Positions 34,526-43,252 of a DNA stretch of 63,330 nucleotides are shown one piece after another. Position 1 is the first letter of the stretch; each line of letters begins with the position of its first letter. The notes under the pieces are model-generated. The model worked only from the letters and a program-made list of their open reading frames with translations. It searched no databases and was not told the DNA's origin. This DNA comes from Hymenochaete sp. R1 (taxonomy: Eukaryota; Basidiomycota; Agaricomycetes; Hymenochaetales; Hymenochaetaceae), in assembly GCA_019400425.1 (NCBI GenBank), contig JAFREE010000140.1, positions 1-63,330 of the forward strand. Reading direction: 5' to 3'. The position numbers were made by a program, and so were the translations under genes.

Positions 34526-35863
34526 ATGTCCAGGTATTCTATCCGCAATCGGGACCAAATTGTAACTGATCTGAAGGCTGAATCCGAATCCGACTCAAAT
34601 GCAACGCAGTCAGAAAGAACGACATCGACACGCGCCTCGTCCTCGACTTCTGTCGCCACGCGATCAGACATGAAGGGAACCACCTCAAAGGACCATTTCA
34701 ATGCTATACTCACATCTTTCCTCGATGAGGCGAGATCCTTGCTTCTTCCTTTTGCGCCCGTTGGGGACGACGACATTCAATTCTTGGGTCTCGTTGAATC
34801 AAACATTCCGAAGCTTAAAGTCCTGCCTACCAAGCGGGACATAGGTGACTTGGCGTATCTCTACGAGCAGTATCGCCAGCTCAAACAGATGGCAAGCTTC
34901 ATCAGCGCTGCAGAAGGCTTTGAGAGCCTTTCTGAGCCCTTCATAGGTTTCCGACACAGACTTAGCGGCCGGCTATCCAGTCGTTGGTCCGACAGAATCA
35001 GTAAAATCAAGAAACGACAGGGGCTCAACGATGCTGTAACTCGTCGTTTCCGCGACCTTCCGAAAGTAATAGAAGCAAAATCACAGGAGATGGAGCGCAC
35101 CGATGCTCTGCTATCGGAACTGCACCTCCACAGCGCACATAAAAATTCCAGTTCACTTCCATATCGAGCACAGTGGTCAAACCTGTATCAGCAACAAATA
35201 TCCCTGAAAGGCGACCTCGAAAATGCTAAAAAGGAGCTTTGCTTACTAGAGGAAAGCTGGACGTTTGTAAACACGCCGAGGAAAGTCGGCAGGCCCCAAG
35301 CTAAACGCGTTGAGGCTCTTGAGAGCCTGGCGAAGAGTGTCCCAACAGATCATCCCCTCTCCGCGCTGATACAAGATGTCTGCTTTAGATCAAATAGAAA
35401 GGCCAGCGACACAGCCTGGCAAATTTTAGAGAAAGACTACGACCGCCTCTGCCGGATGGGCGAGGTCCTTCTGGAGGCAAGTCAGTTGAAGCTGGACGGC
35501 GACATGGATCTCCACCGCCGCTCGTTCAAGTCCATCATCTCAGTCCGGAGACTAGAATTGGAACGATCAATATACGGCAGGAGAGGAATCACGCGAGAGG
35601 TATTTGAGGAGCAGCAGGTTAGTCTGCAGGAGAGCCAAGCGTATTTAGAAACGACTTGCGCATCACTTCCTTGGGAGGATAATCGGAAGTTTGCTGAGGA
35701 GGAGAAAACGGCACGGTTACATGTGGCGGAACATTGGGGTATAGATATTGGTGATGCACCTTCACTCGTATCGATGCTGATGGACGTAACTACGCGCTTG
35801 GTAAAGCTAAACGACATGAAGAAGATGGTCTTTAGACACGAAACCGAAGAACTGTTATTCTGA
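34526..35863 (+). CDS. ~445-aa helical protein of unknown family, paralogue of the protein at 14930-16285
   Basis: Intronless. ATG 34526 gives MSRYSIRNRDQ and 445 aa; ATG 34499 in the same frame adds nine residues. I recognise no named domain. The first ~60 residues are Ser/Thr/Glu-rich and probably disordered; the rest is charged and alpha-helical with no membrane segment. Counting from ATG 34499, colinear blocks with the 14.9-kb protein are EESWTFVNTPRK at 251, TREVFEEQ at 365, SLPW at 389 and APSLVSMLMDVTTRLVKLNDMKKMVF at 420. These match the other protein at 251, 361, 385 and 419, so the two are homologous over most of their length though much diverged. It lies just downstream of BTB copy 2 on the same strand. 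Function unknown. Confidence 0.8.
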   Translation: MSRYSIRNRDQIVTDLKAESESDSNATQSERTTSTRASSSTSVATRSDMKGTTSKDHFNAILTSFLDEARSLLLPFAPVGDDDIQFLGLVESNIPKLKVLPTKRDIGDLAYLYEQYRQLKQMASFISAAEGFESLSEPFIGFRHRLSGRLSSRWSDRISKIKKRQGLNDAVTRRFRDLPKVIEAKSQEMERTDALLSELHLHSAHKNSSSLPYRAQWSNLYQQQISLKGDLENAKKELCLLEESWTFVNTPRKVGRPQAKRVEALESLAKSVPTDHPLSALIQDVCFRSNRKASDTAWQILEKDYDRLCRMGEVLLEASQLKLDGDMDLHRRSFKSIISVRRLELERSIYGRRGITREVFEEQQVSLQESQAYLETTCASLPWEDNRKFAEEEKTARLHVAEHWGIDIGDAPSLVSMLMDVTTRLVKLNDMKKMVFRHETEELLF

Positions 35864-36080
35864 TCTCGAGTATGTCGTATATTGAACTCTTTGTTGCACT
35901 CTTGACGTACATACCTATGATTTAAATACATAAGGACACTCGCTTTGAAGGCCGTTGACTCGGAGTCGGGGAAGGCAAAGAACAATAGGTAACAACTTGA
36001 ATTGGATTCGACGACGCGCAGTACCGGCACTTCCGGTCATTCGTTGTGTAATATAAAATATACATACCTCATCCGCGACT

Positions 36081-37986
36081 TCAGTCTACAATCAAATTCT
36101 TCCTGGGAGATTGGGCAGGGTGGATGACAATCATACGTTTGACTGTAAAATTGTCGACGTCGAAGCGTCCGTAGCCAGTCGCACCACTGTCATTGTCGTA
36201 CATGAAACAAATTCACTACATGCACACATGAATCAAAAGCAATATTCTTACCCTAATCCAGCGTGGCCTAGTTCCTGCTCCCCATGGAATGTCGATCCGT
36301 TGACGCTAGTCATACCTATGAAAGTATTATGAGCTTGCTCTTGCGCTAGCTTCAAAGAATAAAATAAAGACCTGAACGAATTCGAGAGGCAACATCAATG
36401 GCTCGATTGACATCGCGAGTCCATACTGACGCCGACAAGGAGTACTCTGTTGCATTCGCCAGTTCAACCGCTTCATCAATGGCGTCGACTTCTGCAATCC
36501 CGACAACTAGAGAGGGATTTTCAATCTGTCAATCAGCGAGCAAAAATTAAATGCACTCACTAGGACCAAAGCTCTCCCTCTCCCACACCCTCATCCCAGG
36601 ACGAACACCGGAGATGAGATGAGGTTGTACGATCGCCCCCTCACGCGAAATCTCGCCCACAAGAACCTTGCTGCCGTTCTCTTTTGCTTCTTGAATAAGA
36701 TTAACAAGACCTTCTGCCGCCCCTTTAGTTACCAATGAAGACAGCTTTGTACCAGTGCTCGGATCCCCCGAGCGAACCTTCTGGAAATGGCCTTGAAGGA
36801 GGTTGATCAACTTCGCGGATACCGTCTTCTGCACGATAACTCTTTCCGTCGACATGCAAATCTGACCAGAATGCAACAAGGCGCCCTGAACAATAGATTT
36901 GGCGGAAGCCTCGAGGTCTGCATCTTCCAAAATCTTAACCGGCGTCAGAATCTATGCGCAGGCTCGAGAAACATAAACTTACCACAGCTGGTGCCTTCCC
37001 ACCAAGTTCAAAGACACAAGGTTTCAAATACTTTGCTGCTTCTCCCGCGATAAGCTTGCCTACACGATCACTTCCCGTGAACTGTAACTTATTTTCAGTT
37101 ATCTGCCCTCTAAAAAGCAATTTAGACTAACATTGATATGCCTGATGGCAGGGTTACCAATGAGCGCAGCGACTATAGATGGCGAAGCCTCTCGAGATGT
37201 AGGAATATAGTTCAAAACACCTGGAGGTATTCCTGCCTAAACGCAGTCAGAAGATGGGTTTACTTGAAAGGCAAGAACCGTAGTTGACCAACCTTATGCA
37301 TCAATTCCACAACGATTTCTTGCGTCTTTGGGCTAAGCTCGCTCGGTTTTAGAACAACGGTGTTGCCACAAACAAGTGGAACTGTTATTGCTCTGAATGT
37401 TAGGACAATGGGTGCGTTCCACGGAGCAATGCAGAGCCTAAACAAGGCAGTTATCAAGCACCGTAAAACGTGCAAAAGAGTAAGCTCACACAGCTCCGTG
37501 TGCCCTCCGCTGCACAATAACGTGTCCTCCCGTGGCACTCGATGGGAAGCTCTCCCCTTTCAATTGACCCGTGAGCGATAAAGCCTCTTCCAAATATGCT
37601 TTCGCTGCGAAGAGGTTGAAGAAGGCCCAATCGTCAGTGCAAGAAGTTTCAGCTTTCATGGCTTTCATAAGACGTGATTTCCACTCGTCTTCTTGAACGA
37701 GTTCGAGTGCCTTGATGAATATAGGCATCTTCTGCGACACAGGCAAATGTTCCCATGCGTCAAAGGCTTTCGTGGCAGCTGTTGCAGCATCCTGAACGAT
37801 ATCGAATTAATATCATCATGGCATAGAATGGATAACATTCTAACTCACATTACAATCTTGAGGGCTGGCAGATGCAGAATGCCAAACTATTTCGTTTGCC
37901 AGTGAATTAGTCACAGGGAAAGTCGCACCATCGCTCGCCGCTCTCCGTTGGCCGTTGATCCAAATTTGCGCTTCAGTATCAGCCAT
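36081..37986 (-). CDS. aldehyde dehydrogenase (vanillin/salicylaldehyde-type)
   Basis: NAD(P)-dependent aldehyde dehydrogenase oxidising an aldehyde, perhaps aromatic, to its acid. About nine exons read in order MADTEAQIWINGQRR, DAATAATKAFDAWEHLPVSQ, the long LVQEDEWKSRLMKAMKAETS exon, LCIAPWNAPIVLTFRAITVP, AGIPPGVLNYIPTSRE, QFTGSDRVGKLIAGEAAKYL, DADLEASAKSIVQGAL, DAIDEAVELANATEYSLSAS, and FDVDNFTVKRMIVIHPAQSP ending LIVD. The catalytic set is present: Asn in APWNAP, Glu in FELGGKAP, Cys in GQICMSTERV. The Rossmann loop is FTGSDRVG. Length is about 480 residues, normal for the family. No signal peptide, so cytosolic. The substrate cannot be read from sequence; the vanillin/salicylaldehyde suggestion rests on overall resemblance. 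Confidence 0.88.
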
Positions 37987-39163
37987 TTGTCGGGGGTCTA
38001 TATCTAAGTATGATTCCTATCAAGCATGGAATATATACTGGTCGTTTGGTCGTAACGTAACCTTTTTACAGAACCCGGCTCACATGAGGTCACAACCAGG
38101 CTCAGCGCTTCCGTACATGCAAATAATTGGTCACGGTCTTGGCCGACGGTGTCGCACGGTGCTGGCACTAAAAAGGGTATGGAAACTTTCTTATTGAAGG
38201 AAAGTCTGTTGACTGATAGATTGCTCGACTTGATGTATACAACCGACTCACATGGCCAAGAGGCTCAAGATGCATTTGCAAATACGCCAACGTAGACAAA
38301 ACGGACGATGGATAGAAAGATCGAGCTAAATGGCGCACGAGCAAAGCCTCCAACTTATGTCTGCATCGACATCCGCCTCTCAATCATGCAACAGACTTTG
38401 GAAATGCGTTCGAAGGGCGATCTGAATGTAAAATGACAGTCAAAGTAGCAAGTGGACATCTCTTGACTAAATCGGATCGACTCCTAGGAGCACTTATAAT
38501 TATGTAATCAATACATTTCGATTGAGAAAGTATCTTTCACGCTCATCGCGGCTCAACTCTATCCGAGACCGATGAATATAAAAGTCGCCTTTGAATTTCT
38601 TCAAGCTCTGGTTTAGCTGTGTTCCATGTATGGTCAGGCGCACAAACTGTGAAAAACGTATCTAGATCATCATGAGAGACATACAGGGTTCTGGTACATT
38701 GGCTTGAAAAGTGAGCGTCGCTGCCTATTTTGGTAGGCAATTCTCATACGCGCCAACCGCACCCCCTCCCAAGTGTTCCTACTATCACTCGGTCTCCAAC
38801 TTACTCTTTTTAAGCATTGACAAGGACCGGGGAAGAACTGTTCCGCCTACGGACCCGCGCCTCGTCCCCCATTTAACAGCCAGAAAGCCGATGGGCTCAT
38901 TCTCGGAGTAGCGGAATGAGCGAAAAAGGAAATTTGGATGGTGACTTCAATATATGTCGCGGATCGAACTTGTCGTCATGCATGTCTGCCAGCCCGCCAG
39001 CCACCCAACCACATCTCAGATAGGCCTGCTAGCTGCGGCTGACATCCCAGTCTGGACAAGGATATGAATAAGACGTACCGATTCCAGCTCCGAGCCATCA
39101 TTGTCTCTCGCACACCAACATATCGCATTGTTAAGAATTTCCGAGTCGACAAAGAACGCGAGG
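37987..39163. other. divergent intergenic region between aldehyde dehydrogenase and FAD oxidoreductase
   Basis: About 1.18 kb between two start codons pointing away from each other. It must contain both promoters. Frames inside are 60-80 codons and unrecognisable. No TATA box stands out. Confidence 0.45.
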
Positions 39164-41360
39164 ATGCCGGCAAACGGAACGGCGAGCAATCAGAAAAACA
39201 GGGCGGATGAACGCTCAAGGGTAGCTATTGTCGGTGCAGTGAGTGTTCCAATCGATATTCGGTGAATTGCACTTTTCAATGACGAGTGCAGGGATCCGCC
39301 GGAATGGCTGCCGCTTTTGCGCTCTCGAAGCACTCGGACAAGTTCCATGTCACGATTTTCGACAAGCAGAACGTTTGCGGAGGTATGGCTACCTCAACAC
39401 CGTGCGTGTCATGCTTCATCTTCCTCTGTCGTCAACGTTCAGTGGCTGAAAAGAAATTACCAGTATCGACAAAGATAAATTTGGAGCACCATACATCAAT
39501 GACGGCGTAAGTTCAAACACCTTTTCTAGTTACAAAAGTCTAGTGTTTTACATACTTGCTCAGGTCCAAGGAGGCTCACCCCAGTTTTACAATACCTTCC
39601 ACTTCTTCGAAGCTCTGGGCTTCAACTCGACGGAGGTCGGAATGCAAATCTCTTTCGGGAAGGGTCGAGAGAAGTTCTGGTCAAACGTTTTCCCTTCCGA
39701 ACTCGTTGCCCAACATGCGAGCAATATCAAGAAATTTGGAAGAGTGCTTAAGATCATTAAGATTTTTGAACCAATATTCGCTGTCATGAGCGTCCAGGCG
39801 ATGTTGAAGGTCTTTGCGTTCCCGAAAGACTTTGGAGATAGATTGATTTATCCTCTTATTGCCTTATTCATGGTATGTTGCGACTTCTATCTGTCTTTCA
39901 TCTTAGCTGATTGTTATTTGTGCATCTTTTCTGCGTCATAGGGAACTGGGAATCAAACTCCGCATGTTTCCTCCGCCATCCTCGAACGTCTCTTCCTTGA
40001 CCCTTCCATGCGGCTCTTCGAATACTCCCCAGATTCTCTTCTTGCTACAATCCCGACTATGCTTGCCTTCCCTTGCTTGCACGATGTCTACAATTCTTGG
40101 AAAAAGCATCTCGAGGAGTTGGGTGTAGATGTAAGGCTGAGAACGGAGGTGACAAGCATCGTTGAAAGGAAAGGCAAAAAGGTCGTTCTGAAAGCTAGGA
40201 AGGTCCCTGATAATCTCATGGACGATGGCAACGATGGAGAGTTCCATGAGGTCAACGCTGTCGGAGACGAAGAAATAATGAAGTTCGACGAGCTCATCAT
40301 GGCCGCAGACGCTGACAGTTGCCTCAAAATACTCGGTAAAGAGGCAACATGGATGGAACGCAAAGTTCTCGGAAATGTCAAGTACTTCTACGACGTCAGC
40401 ATTACGCACCACGATCGGGAATACATGGAAAAGTACTACGAATTAGACTATCGCGCGGACTTGGTCGCATCGTCTCGAAAGGAGGAACAAGAAACGAAGA
40501 AGTCCATGAAGTTTGCGGAGAAAGAGTTCCGGCCGCTGTACTTCATCAACATGTATGACCAGGATCCGAAAAAGATCGAGATGAGCTTCGATCTGACTCA
40601 TTACCAGCCGCAATTCAAGGTGCGTGTGTCACTTTTACTAATTTGTCTCTCGGAAATACTGAAAGCATTTTTCGCGGTTTCTTTTCCCAGGGAATCCCAC
40701 CAAATGGCCAACACCCTATCAATTCCTCTTCGACTGATCTTGAGCCACCGGCCCCTCCTTCTGCATCCAAGTTTCCTCACGTCTACCAAACGATCTTTCT
40801 CAATAAATCCATGGCGTCCGAATGGACCCGCGGCGACATCGACCCGTCAAAGATTATCAAAGAGAAATGGTGGAAGCAGCAGGGCCATAACTGGACGCAT
40901 TACCTAGGAACAGTACCATGGCTTTGGGCGATCAATTGCGCAAAAGGGCAAGGGAAGAGGACGAGGTATGCCGGCGGTTGGGGCCTGGTTAACAGTGAGT
41001 TCGGCACTATTTATGTTGAATTGAGATCCCTCAAAATTGACTGAATCCTCCTTTTCAATGATTTGCAATGTCTCAGTGCATGAAGGTACGTTGAATTAGT
41101 ATCTATCACAGACTAAGGTGCTCACGCAGCTTCATTCAGTTGGCCTTACCTCGGGCTTTGCAGCTGCCTATCAGCTTGGCGCGGATTACCCCTTCAACGA
41201 GGATGAAAGGTATAAATCATCTTTCATGCATCCGTATAACTCAAATTTTAAATTCTTCTTTCGCCTCCGTTCCAGGGCCCGTAGATTGTTCAAGCTTGTG
41301 CTTGGAGTTCTCCATCTAAGTCGGATGCGCAAAGCCGATCGAAAAGGAAAAGCTGCTTGA
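39164..41360 (+). CDS. FAD/NAD(P)-binding oxidoreductase (amine-oxidase-like)
   Basis: Flavoprotein of the NAD(P)-binding Rossmann/amine-oxidase type found widely in basidiomycetes; substrate unknown. The first exon gives MPANGTASNQKNR and RVAIVGA. The splice at about 39239-39291 completes the dinucleotide-binding motif VAIVGAGSAGMAAAFAL, followed by FDKQNVCGGMATS. Later exons read FGAPYINDG, VQGGSPQFYNTFHFFEALGF, a helical segment, then GTGNQTPHVSSAILERLFLD. After these come a long exon with ELGVDVRLRTEVTSIVERKG and DELIMAADADSCLKIL (the second FAD-contact region), the segment HVYQTIFLNKSMASEWTRGD, YAGGWGLVN and the conserved C-terminal HSVGLTSGFAAAYQLGADYPF. The last exon is basic (RRLFKLVLGVLHLSRMRKADRKGK). 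About six or seven introns; length near 580 residues. The hydrophobic stretch DRLIYPLIALFM is too short to prove a membrane anchor. Confidence 0.8.
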
Positions 41361-41694
41361 GAAGCTCCACGTATCGTTTCATTTGCCACAGCTCTTTCAG
41401 AAGTTTCTAAGAATTGCATGTCTGTATCTGTCCATCCGTCGCCTTTAACTTTCAATCGTATCACTATGGTGTTGTAATCGAAGCTCTTAATGCCTTTGAA
41501 TAAATGCTTTATTATTTTAAGGTAAGGTAAACACAGTTCAACAAATTGCGGTAACTCATTACAAGATGCCGAATTGCAAGAGGGGCAGGACCGTCCGCGT
41601 ATCAGGACTGTCCGCGTATATTTGATAGATTAAAAGAAATTACTCGATGGCTAAGAAATGTGTAAAGGATTGAATAGGAAAGTCACTGAACATA
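41361..41694. other. convergent intergenic spacer with a short direct repeat
   Basis: About 330 nt between two stop codons facing each other, containing a 15-bp direct repeat at 41588-41619. It is otherwise A/T-rich 3' flank. Confidence 0.5.
41588..41619. repeat. 15-bp direct repeat, two copies, 17-bp period
   Basis: GGACCGTCCGCGTAT at 41588-41602 and GGACTGTCCGCGTAT at 41605-41619 differ at one base and are separated by CA. They lie between two convergent genes. Meaning unknown; a local duplication is the simplest explanation. Confidence 0.7.
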
Positions 41695-42749
41695 TTAGTC
41701 ACCTCGACCATATACGTGAAGAATATCATCCCACAACTGCTTTCGCAACTCAAGCAAGTCACCTTGGGAAAAGTTAGTGAAAACACTCGTACAGAATTTG
41801 CATAGTTCATCGTAGTCCGAATCAAATGGTTTCTGGAGTACCTCAAGAAAGGTAGGAGACTTTCGCGTAGAGTCTTCGTTATTGAGTATGTAGTCCGAAA
41901 ACGCATCTCGACAGCCATGACGATCATGGCATTTTCCCTCCGGATATTTCCTAGCCCTTCTCCTCTGAGCGAATTTAAAGAATCTCGAAGTCGTGGCGTG
42001 CGCAGCCTGCATGAGCTGCTCGTGCGTCCGCATCAAGTCGAAGTAGTCCGTAAGCGATATGACGGCCAATTCCTTTTTCAAACAGGCGTAGTCATCGTCG
42101 TCCGCCTCGTTCTCTAATTCATCAAAAAATTGTAGAAGGAGAACGCTCGTGGCAGGTAGTATCGCCGGGATATTGTGTTTTTTGGCAAGTATGAAAAATG
42201 ACGCCGGATTGAGCGCAAAAACCTTCCCCTCATCTGACGGTTCGTCGGTCTCGCAATCGAATTCGTCCCATTGTCCTAGGGTAGTGGGCCATAGAGAAAT
42301 GACGTGATCGATTACTCGGGCGTGTAACGCATCCATCTGGTACTTGGCTGCGAGAGTGAGCAAGCCATCTACGATGTCAGGCAGGTCCGAGCCACTTCGA
42401 GGCAGTCGATAGTTCCTAATTTCGGTGTACGACTCTTAGAAAATGGTTCAAGTTCGGAAGAGTGAAAAAAAAGTGCGCACAGTGGATTGTATACCAATTG
42501 CAACGCGTTCTCCCAGTCTCTCGCAGCGTCATGCAAGTATACCATAGGCATACCTTCGAATGCTTCAGACTCTGTGACTTGCTCGCTGGAGAAGGTGAAC
42601 ATATCCTCGAAAACTATCGACTCGCGTTCGATGATAGACTGGTGAATGCGAAAGAGAACGTCGCTGTTTGGTGTCGTTACTGAAGGGACGCAAAGCACGA
42701 CGTTTCCATCCTTCAGCCAAAGCTCGTCGTGTTTTACTTTCTCGTTCAT
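41695..42749 (-). CDS. BTB/POZ domain protein (copy 3)
   Basis: Third member of the window's BTB family. Exons 42749-42481 and 42415-41695 give 329 aa and keep the phase-2 intron seen in copies 1 and 2. BTB part: LWLKDGNVVLCVPS, LFRIHQSIIERESIVF, GMPMVYLHDAARDWENAL, then YRLPRSGSDLPDIV. Then come LAAKYQMDALHARVIDHV, WPTTLGQWDEFD and NPASFFILAKKHNIPAILPA. The C-terminal half has a CX6C pair (KCHDRHGC), a CxxC (LCKFC) and LRKQLWDDILHVYG. It is closer to copy 1 than to copy 2 by eye (VLFRIH, AAKYQMD, KKHNIP versus KNHNIP). Unlike copies 1 and 2 it has no helical-protein neighbour. The start was chosen to match paralogues; an upstream in-frame ATG would add 22 residues. Confidence 0.85.
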
Positions 42750-43252
42750 TTTGGTTGGGCAGGTGGGCCGTAATCCGGGACAAAGAGGTTCAGAAAAGAA
42801 AGGATAAGTGGGCAAGAACAGAAATACGTCGCCCAGAAAATGAAAACCGCACGGATCGGGAACGGCGCACGCCTAGTAAGTTAATTTGAAATGCTGTCGT
42901 TAGTATGAAAAGCTATCGTTTCACCTTTTCACCCGTATCGCTCAGTGCGATTGCAAGGAAAAATAATGGAAGTGGCATGATTGTTATGTTGACGCGAGAG
43001 AAGAAGGAAAAGCTCAACTTTCAGTCTCAGTTTTGATACGTTGAGGCTTTCCTTTTACGGATCCATCCGTATGAGCAACATCATACATGTGATTAAAAGC
43101 CATGAACCAACTATAATATAGAATCTGAGTACAAAAAGAGCTTTTCCTAAAAGTGATTATCATTGAATACGTGCTATCCCAAACATCCGTCGGGAGTGAC
43201 CTACGGGGACAATATCGCAGGAAAGCCGCATGCGTGTTGGTACTCGCCAAAC
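42750..43252. other. intergenic upstream of BTB copy 3
   Basis: About 500 nt holding the BTB promoter and the 3' flank of the carboxylesterase gene on the same strand. No coding frame is convincing. Confidence 0.45.
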
